Below, piece by piece: positions 44,325 to 51,804 of a stretch of DNA of 64,000 nt (the first letter of the stretch is position 1; each line of letters starts with the position of its first letter). The stretch is from positions 928,001-992,000 of the forward strand of contig NZ_AP025285.1 of assembly GCF_023168405.1 (NCBI RefSeq), given 5' to 3'. The DNA is from Leptogranulimonas caecicola (GTDB taxonomy: Bacteria; Actinomycetota; Coriobacteriia; Coriobacteriales; Atopobiaceae). The translations under genes and the position numbers were made by a program. Below the pieces are notes generated by a model. That model did not search any database. It was not told the origin of the DNA and saw only the letters and a program-made list of their open reading frames with translations.

Positions 44325-44720
44325 ATGGGAGCTGTAACTTATTCTATCTCCAGCTTTAGCAAAATATGCTTTATGCCTCCCCTCTTGCGATCGCTTTTTG
44401 AGAATTGGGCGCGAGATAGCTACTTTAAGCTCTACGGCTATGAACCTTCAGACGAAGAGATCGATGTCTATACCACTCTTTGCGACTTGCATGGGGCAAG
44501 TCGCAGGCTTCGCAGGGATTGGGCAGAGGCTCTTCTCGATCGTTTTATACCGACCTCTTATATCAAAGATCTCCCTATAGGAGAAGAGGGCCTTCATGTA
44601 GAAGGTCTTCAGGTGCGCTATTTCTCAGAGGAGGACGGGGCTATTCCTTTTTGTGGAACCACTTCAGCACCTAAAGATTCCAAGCGTAAGCTTCTGGGGG
44701 TCAAGTTCTCCAAAATGTGA
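44325..44720 (+). CDS. Hypothetical protein in an AT-richer pocket
   Basis: 131 residues from the ATG at 44325 (GGAG six bases upstream); an in-frame ATG at 44313 has GGAGG with no spacing. Moderately charged, no membrane segment or signal peptide. Recognisable blocks: FENWARDSYFKLYGYEPSDEEIDVYTTLC and RRDWAEALLDRF. No family recognised. The 170 bases upstream are clearly AT-richer than the neighbourhood, which may mark transferred or decaying DNA. Ends before a terminator-like hairpin shared with nanE. Confidence 0.45.
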   Translation: MGAVTYSISSFSKICFMPPLLRSLFENWARDSYFKLYGYEPSDEEIDVYTTLCDLHGASRRLRRDWAEALLDRFIPTSYIKDLPIGEEGLHVEGLQVRYFSEEDGAIPFCGTTSAPKDSKRKLLGVKFSKM

Positions 44721-44746
44721 ATCTTTAAGTTGTGTCTGGTAATGAA

Positions 44747-44779
44747 AATGGCCTCATTCGTCTATGGGATGAGGCCATT
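44747..44779 (-). terminator. Intrinsic terminator of nanE
   Basis: Perfect 11-bp inverted repeat AATGGCCTCAT / ATGAGGCCATT; on the minus strand the stem is followed by TTTCATT. Lies 66 bases after the nanE stop, between convergent genes. Confidence 0.75.
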
Positions 44780-44844
44780 CACTGGATGGATGAAAATCGT
44801 ATTATTCAAGCAGGTCTTATCAATAGGCTTAATTGGCACCGCAA

Positions 44845-45528
44845 CTATCGCACTGCATCACAGAACCAGCTGGTAAGAGAGGTAGGGTGTGTGATAGCGG
44901 TGCCAACGACTACTGCCCAGGCACCTGCGTCGATGGCGTCTTTGGCATCTTGGGGACAATGAACGCTGCCCTCGCAAATCACTGGTTTGCCAGGGAATTC
45001 TTCAGAGGCTTGGCGAAGAAGCCCAAGGTTGGGACCCTGAGTGGCCGCCTGGTCAATGGCTGCACCGGCATGAGAGAGCGTCGTGGAGCAGATATCGCAT
45101 CCAACAGCGAAGCCCCGACGAATGTCTTCAATGGAAGAGCAGTCGGCCATGAGCAGCACGCCGTCTTTTTTGAGAGCGGTTACAGTCTCTTCGAATGTGA
45201 GGCCATCAGGTCGAGGCCTGTCCGTTGCGTCAAGAGCAACTATGTCAGCACCTGCCATAGAGCATGCCCGCGCATGGCGCAACGTAGGGGTGATGTAGAC
45301 ACCTTCGTGGCCTTCCTTCCAAAGACCGATGACGGGAATCTCTACGCGGCCCTTGATGGCAGAGATGTCTGAGAGGCCTTGGCAGCGAATAGCGGAGGCG
45401 CCTCCTAGCTCACATGCACGAGAAATTTGGGCCATAGTCTCAGGATGACGGAGAGGCTCACCGGGATAGGCCTGGACGGAAACGATAAGGGTGCCTTTTA
45501 GCGATTGCACCAGTGGATGAACTGACAT
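44845..45528 (-). CDS. nanE: N-acetylmannosamine-6-phosphate 2-epimerase
   Basis: 227 residues from the ATG at 45528 (GGAG six bases upstream; the ATG at 45540 has no spacing to its GAGGGG). LIVSVQAYPGEPLR, AIRCQG, PVIGLWK, DIVALDATDRPRP and LLMADCSS are NanE hallmarks. It converts ManNAc-6-phosphate to GlcNAc-6-phosphate, the third step of sialic acid catabolism after NanA and NanK, both encoded upstream in the same direction. Confidence 0.95.
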   Translation of the reverse strand: MSVHPLVQSLKGTLIVSVQAYPGEPLRHPETMAQISRACELGGASAIRCQGLSDISAIKGRVEIPVIGLWKEGHEGVYITPTLRHARACSMAGADIVALDATDRPRPDGLTFEETVTALKKDGVLLMADCSSIEDIRRGFAVGCDICSTTLSHAGAAIDQAATQGPNLGLLRQASEEFPGKPVICEGSVHCPQDAKDAIDAGAWAVVVGTAITHPTSLTSWFCDAVR

Positions 45529-45654
45529 GGGGAGCTCCATCCCCTCGCGTTACACGCGAGTTGCAGTAGGGGCGAAAGATAGCAAGAGACATCTGCTGCT
45601 CTCATACCAGAGCTTGTGAATATGAGGCTGAGAGCGAAATGTCAACCAAAGAGA

Positions 45655-45696
45655 CCGAGGACTCCGATAAGACAGGAGGATTACCGAAGTCCTCGG
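45655..45696 (-). terminator. Stem-loop between nanK and nanE
   Basis: Perfect 9-bp inverted repeat CCGAGGACT / AGTCCTCGG; on the minus strand followed by TCTCTTTGG. Could partially terminate after nanK. Confidence 0.6.
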
Positions 45697-45729
45697 CAGG
45701 CAAAAGAGAAGCGAGATGTCACAAAGGAC

Positions 45730-46686
45730 TTACTTCTCGTAGCCGTCATCAATGAAGTGTTCTGCGGCTCCTAAGAGGGGCGCATCATTACCAAGAGCTC
45801 CGCGCTCGATAGGAAGATCGCGCACAGGCTCCATCACACGCGATGCGTAGCCACGGGCAAGTGCGTTATGCCATACAGGACCGCATTCGACCACAGAGCC
45901 AGAGAGAATAATGGCTTCCGGATCGATCAAATTTGCCGCGGAAGCAAGTACGCCGCCCAAGCCAAGGCCGCTTCTTTCCTCGGCAGCAATAGCAGCCTGA
46001 TCTCCAGACTCAGCCATCTGAGATATGGCAGCGCCGCCAATAGGGTTGTCCTGGGCGTCTTTGTCATTGCCGGAGAGACGTATATATTCTTCGACAATAG
46101 CCGGACCTGCGGCAATGGACTCTAGATGGCCAGTGGCTCCACAGGTACAAGGGATGCCTGCGGCTTCCTCACAGGCCATATGGCCAATATTGCCGGCCAT
46201 ATCGTGAACGCCAAGGCGCAGTTTCCCGTTGTCGACAATGGCGCCGGAGATTCCAGTGCCAATGGCCACCACCAACACAGAAGACATGCCTTTGCCGCCG
46301 CCCCACCGAGCTTCGCCCAGCGCATGGGCATGCACGTCGTTGAGCACACGACAAGAAAGGCCCGTGGCAGAAGCGACTTCAGACCCTAATTTGGTGCCAG
46401 ACCAACCCGGCATCATCTCGTTGGCATAGGTGATATCGCCGGTTTTGGGATTCACCACACCACCGGTAGAGATGCCAACGCCTGCAACAGGTCCTTCGGC
46501 ACACTCAATGGCTGCTTTGATAGAGCGGATCACATCATGGAGCACACTCGTACCGCCGCGTAAGGGATCGGTGGGAATCCTTTCTACAGAGGAAACTTCA
46601 GGGAAGGAATCACCATCAAAGGTGACGATGCCCGTAGCGATTTTAGTGCCGCCAATGTCTACCGCAACTACACGGGTAGGGTCCAT
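45730..46686 (-). CDS. nanK: ROK-family N-acetylmannosamine kinase
   Basis: 318 residues. ATP phosphate motif VAVDIGGTKIATGIV, catalytic Asp in VLNDVHAHALGEARWGGG, and GIGTGISGAIV-like ATP contact. The ROK zinc motif appears as PCTCGATGHLES: the usual final Cys of CxCGxxGC is His here, which may still bind metal. Placement between nanA-like and nanE identifies the substrate as ManNAc rather than glucose (inference). GGGAGG site before the ATG. Confidence 0.88.
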   Translation of the reverse strand: MDPTRVVAVDIGGTKIATGIVTFDGDSFPEVSSVERIPTDPLRGGTSVLHDVIRSIKAAIECAEGPVAGVGISTGGVVNPKTGDITYANEMMPGWSGTKLGSEVASATGLSCRVLNDVHAHALGEARWGGGKGMSSVLVVAIGTGISGAIVDNGKLRLGVHDMAGNIGHMACEEAAGIPCTCGATGHLESIAAGPAIVEEYIRLSGNDKDAQDNPIGGAAISQMAESGDQAAIAAEERSGLGLGGVLASAANLIDPEAIILSGSVVECGPVWHNALARGYASRVMEPVRDLPIERGALGNDAPLLGAAEHFIDDGYEK

Positions 46687-46714
46687 GGGACCTCCCTCTT
46701 CCTATACGTACGAC

Positions 46715-46751
46715 AAAGGGAGAGGGGCGGAGTTTTGCCACCTCTCCCCTT
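46715..46751 (-). terminator. Stem-loop between nanA-like gene and nanK
   Basis: Minus strand AAGGGGAGAGG / CCTCTCCCTTT with an extra inner GGC/GCC pairing; short T-run follows. Probably a partial terminator or mRNA-stability element inside the operon. Confidence 0.6.
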
Positions 46752-46762
46752 GCCATTGATTG

Positions 46763-47686
46763 CTAGATCAAACCGGCATCTACCAGCACAGAGTGAATAG
46801 CCTCGACATTCTCGCCCTCGAGAGCATCCACAGGGGAAGGCATGCGGTTGGTGTTAAAGATGCCCATTTCTTTAAGAGCGGTCTTAAAGGCGCCAACACC
46901 TGCGCCATAGCCACCAACGCCAACAGTGACCTGGGTGATGAGCATAAGGTCTGCCAGGTAGTCCTGAATGGCCTTGACCTGTGCCCAGTCACCAGCCTGA
47001 TAGGCCTTCCACATCTTGACATAGGAGACAGGATCGATATTGGCAAGGCCGGGCACAGAACCATCGGCACCAGCCAGATATGCGCCGTCAACCACTACCT
47101 CATGGCCAGTAAGCAGGCTCATGGGGTGGCCGTTGCGGTCGTTTTCGCGGACCAAGAAACGGAATGACACGTCATCACCCGAAGAATCCTTAACACCGGC
47201 CAGCGTACCCTCGGCGCCAAGCATAGCCAGCTCTTGCCAACCCAGCTTGGTATTGACGCATACAGGGATGTCGTAGGCAAAGAGCGGGAGGTCTACCGCC
47301 TCATGAATGGCGCGAAAGTGATTGGCAATCACGCCGGGGCCGGGAATGGCATAGAAAGGCGCGGTGGCGACGATGGCGTCAACACCCAGCTGCTCCATAG
47401 CACGTGCGTGTTCGATTACACGGTTGGTCTGCATATCGATGCAGCCAGCGAGAACCGGCAGGCGCCCCTGGTTGATCTCCATGCCGATCTCGATGATCTC
47501 ACTGCGACGCTCGTCGGTAGAGAAGGCTACCTCGCCAGAGGAGCCCAGGAAGAAAAGGCCGTCAATACCGGCATCGATCATGCGGTTGAGGTGCTTCTCA
47601 TAGGCCTCGCGGTCAATGGAGCCGTCCTCTGCCATGGGGACGACTACGGGAGGAACAACACCGGAGATCTTGAAATCCGAGCTCAT
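46763..47686 (-). CDS. nanA: N-acetylneuraminate lyase-like protein (DapA family)
   Basis: 307 residues from the ATG at 47686 (GGGAG upstream). DHDPS/NAL barrel: VVPPVVVPMAEDGSIDREA, FFLGSSGEVAFS (GxxGE), YDIPVCVN with the catalytic Tyr, and the Schiff-base Lys in LAGVKDSSGD. Sequence alone could be another aldolase of the DapA family; nanK and nanE immediately downstream make sialic acid lyase the best call. It splits N-acetylneuraminate into ManNAc and pyruvate. Confidence 0.82.
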   Translation of the reverse strand: MSSDFKISGVVPPVVVPMAEDGSIDREAYEKHLNRMIDAGIDGLFFLGSSGEVAFSTDERRSEIIEIGMEINQGRLPVLAGCIDMQTNRVIEHARAMEQLGVDAIVATAPFYAIPGPGVIANHFRAIHEAVDLPLFAYDIPVCVNTKLGWQELAMLGAEGTLAGVKDSSGDDVSFRFLVRENDRNGHPMSLLTGHEVVVDGAYLAGADGSVPGLANIDPVSYVKMWKAYQAGDWAQVKAIQDYLADLMLITQVTVGVGGYGAGVGAFKTALKEMGIFNTNRMPSPVDALEGENVEAIHSVLVDAGLI

Positions 47687-47741
47687 ATAACGAGCTCCCT
47701 TCATGTCTGGCGCGCCACTTATGGGCGCAAATGCGAATAAC

Positions 47742-47773
47742 AAGGCCTGGAGCCTGGTGAGGCCCCAGGCCTT
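47742..47773 (-). terminator. Stem-loop between dppF and nanA-like gene
   Basis: Perfect 9-bp inverted repeat AAGGCCTGG / CCAGGCCTT; minus strand followed by TTGTTATT. Likely attenuates read-through from the transporter genes. Confidence 0.6.
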
Positions 47774-47799
47774 AGGAAACCGAGATCTTAGCCTAACTC

Positions 47800-48654
47800 C
47801 TAGATCTTGGGGTGGAGCAGCGAAGGAGCTGCTCCCAATAGAAGCTTGGTATAGGGATCCTTGGGATCCTCGAAGATCTGCTTGGCATTGCCATGCTCTA
47901 CCACGGTGCCGCCATTCATGACGCAGATCTCATCAGAGATGTAGCGCACAGTTTGGATGTCATGGCTAATGAAGACCATAGCCAAACCCAGCTCGTGCTT
48001 GAGGTCGGTAAGCAGATTCAGGATCTGGGCACGCACCGACACGTCGAGGGCCGAGGTGGGCTCGTCGGCGATGATGCAGTCAGGGCCGATGGACAGCGCG
48101 CGGGCAATGGCCACACGCTGGCGTTGACCGCCGGAGAGCTGTCCGGGCAGGGCATCCAAAGCAGAAGAAGGAAGGCCGACAAGACCAATGAGCTCGCGGA
48201 TTCGATCCTCGCGGGAGTCGGGGTCGCCCACCTTGTGCACCAACATGGGATCCAGAAGCTGGTCGTGCACAGACATGCGGGCGTTGAGCGCGGTGGCTGG
48301 GTCTTGAAAGACCACGGACAGCACCGAACCGATGTGCTTGCGATCGGCAGCCGTACGCTTGGTGACGTCTTTGCCCTTGAAGAAGACCTTGCCGGAAGTG
48401 GGGGGCTGAAGGCCGCACATCACGTTGGCGGTGGTGGACTTGCCGCAGCCGGACTCGCCTACGATGCCTAAAGTTTTACCAGGCATGACGCGCATGGTAA
48501 CACCCTTCACCGCATGCACCAGGTTGGGGTGGAGCAGGGAGCCGGTACGAGTCTTGAAAGTCACCTTCACGTCGTCAAGGAAGATGATGGGCTGGACGCC
48601 GTCGATAGTCCCGTCGTTTACCGCGGTGGGAGTTTGAGTCGTGGTGTCGCTCAT
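47800..48654 (-). CDS. dppF: Dpp/Opp-type ABC transporter ATP-binding protein (DppF-like)
   Basis: 284 residues. Walker A GESGCGKST, signature LSGGQRQR, Walker B CIIADEPTSALD, and switch His in VFISHDIQTV. Second ATPase of the transporter, starting four bases after the fused permease-ATPase gene. With nanA-like, nanK and nanE downstream it likely energises uptake of sialic acid, comparable to the SatABCD Dpp-type system of Haemophilus ducreyi; a peptide substrate remains possible. Confidence 0.9.
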   Translation of the reverse strand: MSDTTTQTPTAVNDGTIDGVQPIIFLDDVKVTFKTRTGSLLHPNLVHAVKGVTMRVMPGKTLGIVGESGCGKSTTANVMCGLQPPTSGKVFFKGKDVTKRTAADRKHIGSVLSVVFQDPATALNARMSVHDQLLDPMLVHKVGDPDSREDRIRELIGLVGLPSSALDALPGQLSGGQRQRVAIARALSIGPDCIIADEPTSALDVSVRAQILNLLTDLKHELGLAMVFISHDIQTVRYISDEICVMNGGTVVEHGNAKQIFEDPKDPYTKLLLGAAPSLLHPKI

Positions 48655-48657
48655 GGG

Positions 48658-50694
48658 TTAGGCATCTCCCTTCTTGGCAGGCTCAGCAGTGGTTACTACA
48701 GTCTCGGTCTCGCTATAGGCGACGACACGAGTAGTGAGTCCGTTCTTGGCGAGCTCCTCATCAGGCAGCTCGGCGACATAGTGCTCGGTGCCGGGGATCT
48801 TCTTGAGGACAGGGTGCACGTTGAGGCCCACTGTGGGATGACTCGAACGAGGAGCGAAGCGATCGCCGTCGTTGAAGTCTTTGGGGCTGGGAACTGTGCC
48901 GGGTACCTGGTGCAGGCGGCCGGCGCCACCTTCGATGGAGAGCACGGCGCCCAGAAGGCCGCGGGTGTACTCGTGAGTGGGGTGCATGAGCAGCTCGATG
49001 GTGGGAGCCTGCTCTACCACCTGACCGGCATACATGACGGTGATGTAGTTGGCCACTTCAGCCACCAGCGCGAGGTCGTGAGAGACGAAAATCATGGCGA
49101 AGCCGAGCTTGGCTTGAAGGTCGTTCAGAAGCTTGATGACTTGCTTTTGTACCGTCACGTCAAGAGCGGTGGTGGGCTCGTCGGCAATGATCACCTTGGG
49201 ATCGCGGGTGAGCGCCATTGCGATGAGGACGCGCTGGCGCTGGCCACCGGAGAGCTCGTGCGGATAGCTCTCAAGGGTACGGGCAGGATCCAGGCCTACA
49301 AGTTCCAGGAGCTCCTCGGCAGAACGGGTGCCGCCGCGATCAGTGAGCTGCTTCATCTGATTCTTGATGAGCATGGAGGGGTTCAGGGCTGAGAGGGCGT
49401 CCTGATAGATCATGGCAATTTCATGGCCACGAAGGTCATTGCGTTGCTGATCGGACATTTCAAGCAGGTTCTTGCCCTGGTAAAGAATCTCACCGGAGAT
49501 CTGGGCGCGCGAGTCAATAAGGCCCATGATGGTGAGGGCGGTGATGGACTTGCCGCAGCCGGACTCGCCTACCAGGCCCATGGTTTGGCCAGGGCGTACG
49601 GCATAGTTCACGTGGTCAACCACGTTCACGTCACCGTGGCGAGGGAACTTGATGCAGAGGTTCTTTACCTCAAGGATGGGCGCCACAGAGTTATCGGGCT
49701 CATGGCGGTCGTGACGCTTGGCCTCTACCTTAGCCAGCGCGCTGAGCGAGGCGTCCAAGGAAGCCTTCTGCTCCTCATAAGCACGGACAGGGTCAAACAG
49801 CAAGCGGTCCTGCTTGCGGGCATGCTTGCCATCGTCCTCGATGGGGGCATTGGGGGCGGCCACCATGGCATCGGTGATGCCTTCGGAGAAGATGTTCAGG
49901 CAAAGGACCGTGATCATGATTGCCAAGCCGGGGAAGAGCGCCTGCCACCAACGGCCGGCCAACACGCCAGAGCGAGCGTCAGAGAGGATGTTGCCCCAAG
50001 TGGGGGTGGGCTCTTGAATGCCGGCGGAGATGAAGGACAGCGAAGCCTCCAGGATGATGGCGTCGGCCACCAGCACGATGACGTAGACCAAGATGGGGGC
50101 TATGCAGTTACGCATGACGTGCTTGAGCAGGATCCATGGGGCTTTGGCGCCGGAGACCACTACTGCACGGACGTAGTCCTCGCCATACTCGGCAACCACG
50201 TTTGCACGCACGATACGGGTTACCTGAGGAATGTAAATGAAGCCGATGGCCAATACGATGGAGGGTACTGAGTTGCCGAAGACGGATACAAACACGGCAG
50301 CCAAAGCGATGCCAGGGAAAGCCATGATGATATCCATGATTCGCATGATGACCTCAGAGATCCACTTGCGACTCACGGCAGCCACAGAACCAATGATGCA
50401 ACCAGCCACAAAAGCCAATGTGGTAGCACCAAAGCCGATGGCCAACGAGTAACGGGCACCAAACATCATACGAGAGAGGATGTCACGACCCTTCTCGTCA
50501 GTACCAAAAAGGAACTCGCCGTTAGGAGCCTGGCGAGCCTTAAAGATCTCAAAGGGATCGTGAGGTGCCAGGAAGTTTGCGAACAAGGCGATGAAAGCAA
50601 CCAGGATGAGCACGACAATGGAGATCCTGGAGCCAATGCTCATAGCAGCCCAGCGACGAGCTATGCCAGAGCGGCGCTGTACGGTCTCTGCCAT
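48658..50694 (-). CDS. Fused ABC permease-ATPase (DppC-DppD)
   Basis: 678 residues combining two proteins that are usually separate. Residues ~25-285 are a DppC-type permease (FGTDEKGRDILSRMMFGARYS; EYGEDYVRAVVVSGAKAPWI as the ATPase-contact loop). After a charged linker (~290-345), residues ~350-600 are an ATPase: GESGCGKSI, LSGGQRQR, VIIADEPTTALD, IFVSHDLAL. A C-terminal oligopeptide-type extension follows. The frame is uninterrupted across the junction, so this is a true fusion. ATG lies one base after the dppB stop. Confidence 0.92.
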   Translation of the reverse strand: MAETVQRRSGIARRWAAMSIGSRISIVVLILVAFIALFANFLAPHDPFEIFKARQAPNGEFLFGTDEKGRDILSRMMFGARYSLAIGFGATTLAFVAGCIIGSVAAVSRKWISEVIMRIMDIIMAFPGIALAAVFVSVFGNSVPSIVLAIGFIYIPQVTRIVRANVVAEYGEDYVRAVVVSGAKAPWILLKHVMRNCIAPILVYVIVLVADAIILEASLSFISAGIQEPTPTWGNILSDARSGVLAGRWWQALFPGLAIMITVLCLNIFSEGITDAMVAAPNAPIEDDGKHARKQDRLLFDPVRAYEEQKASLDASLSALAKVEAKRHDRHEPDNSVAPILEVKNLCIKFPRHGDVNVVDHVNYAVRPGQTMGLVGESGCGKSITALTIMGLIDSRAQISGEILYQGKNLLEMSDQQRNDLRGHEIAMIYQDALSALNPSMLIKNQMKQLTDRGGTRSAEELLELVGLDPARTLESYPHELSGGQRQRVLIAMALTRDPKVIIADEPTTALDVTVQKQVIKLLNDLQAKLGFAMIFVSHDLALVAEVANYITVMYAGQVVEQAPTIELLMHPTHEYTRGLLGAVLSIEGGAGRLHQVPGTVPSPKDFNDGDRFAPRSSHPTVGLNVHPVLKKIPGTEHYVAELPDEELAKNGLTTRVVAYSETETVVTTAEPAKKGDA

Positions 50695-50695
50695 G

Positions 50696-51646
50696 CTACA
50701 CGCTCCTGATTCGAGGGTTGATAAGGATGTAGAGCATGTCTACCACGATGTTGATCACTATGAAGGCCAATGCAACCACCAGGGTGACGCCTTGTACCAG
50801 TGTGGGGAAGTTCGAGGAAACACCGTCGAGAATAGCCATACCCATGCCGGGGAGGTTGAAGATGACCTCAATTACCACAGCGCCGCCCATGAGGTAGCCA
50901 ATGCGCAGGCCCAGGACAGTAACCGGGGTGATCATGGCATTGCGCAGCACGTTCTTCACAATAACGGTGCCGCGGGGAACGCCTGCGCCAATAGCGGTGC
51001 GCACGTAGTCGCGATCCAGTTCCTCAGCCATAGAAGTACGGATCACACGGGTGAGCTGACCCGCCAGGGGCACAGAAAGTGCCAGAGCGGGCAGAAGCAT
51101 GCGAGCCCACCAGCCACCGGTAAACAGCGGGGGAAGAACGCCAGATGCAGGCAGCAGCTTGAGATTGATAGAGAACACCAGGATCAAAAGTACTGCGAGC
51201 CAGAAGGAGGGCGTGGCAATGCATGCGATGGAGAAGATACGAATGACCTGGTCTGGCCATTTGTCTCTATAGACTGCTGCTACCACACCAAGGATGAACG
51301 CGATGACGACACCAATAATGAGGCCAAAGAACGTGAGCTGCATGGTGACAGGGAACGCTTTAGAAACACGCTCAGCTACTGAAGCGGCATTCACACCGTA
51401 CTCGCCCAGATTCCCCTGAAACATACCGCCGAGAAAATCGCCGTACTGTACGATCCACGGTTGATCAAGACCATGCTTTTCTCGGTAAAGTTGGACGGCT
51501 TCCTGGGTGGCGCCTTCGCCAAGCGCACCATAGGCCGGGTCAACGGGAGAGAAGGACATCACGAAGAACACCAGGAAGGTTACACCTAAAACCATGATCG
51601 GCAGAGCGATAAGGCGGCGTCCAATAAGCCTGATTAGGTTATTCAC
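50696..51646 (-). CDS. dppB: Dpp-type ABC transporter permease (DppB-like)
   Basis: 316 residues from a GTG at 51646 with AAAGGAG eight bases upstream. N-terminal FVVMSFSPVDPAYGALG-like loop and LDRDYVRTAIGAGVPRGTVIVKNVLRNA as the EAA coupling loop, with six membrane segments. It forms the membrane channel with the DppC half of the next protein. Confidence 0.92.
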   Translation of the reverse strand: MNNLIRLIGRRLIALPIMVLGVTFLVFFVMSFSPVDPAYGALGEGATQEAVQLYREKHGLDQPWIVQYGDFLGGMFQGNLGEYGVNAASVAERVSKAFPVTMQLTFFGLIIGVVIAFILGVVAAVYRDKWPDQVIRIFSIACIATPSFWLAVLLILVFSINLKLLPASGVLPPLFTGGWWARMLLPALALSVPLAGQLTRVIRTSMAEELDRDYVRTAIGAGVPRGTVIVKNVLRNAMITPVTVLGLRIGYLMGGAVVIEVIFNLPGMGMAILDGVSSNFPTLVQGVTLVVALAFIVINIVVDMLYILINPRIRSV

Positions 51647-51703
51647 GCTGTTCTCTCCTTTCTGTTAATTCGGTAATTGATGGATACTATCGACAAGGAA
51701 GGA

Positions 51704-51738
51704 GCGCGGGGAGGCATGGAAGAGACGCCTCCCCGCGC
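51704..51738 (-). terminator. Strong stem-loop between dppA and dppB
   Basis: Perfect 12-bp GC-rich inverted repeat GCGCGGGGAGGC / GCCTCCCCGCGC with an 11-base loop and only a weak T/C run after it on the minus strand. Such elements between a binding-protein gene and its permeases commonly raise binding-protein mRNA over the rest by partial termination or 3'-end protection. Confidence 0.75.
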
Positions 51739-51804
51739 CCACGGGGTCACGCTTCTTTCCACGGCCAGCTTCAAAAGCGGCAAGCTGGGTTCACGGGAAA
51801 AGAG

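Noticed and set aside
48514-50271. Long plus-strand frames opposite the fused DppC-DppD gene
   Set aside because: Antisense shadows, His/Gly/Val-rich and motif-free; the minus strand encodes clear ABC domains.
48658-50694. Possible frameshift artefact joining dppC and dppD
   Set aside because: A single uninterrupted frame runs through both domains and a plausible linker, and the next genes follow with normal spacing, so I treat it as a true fusion.
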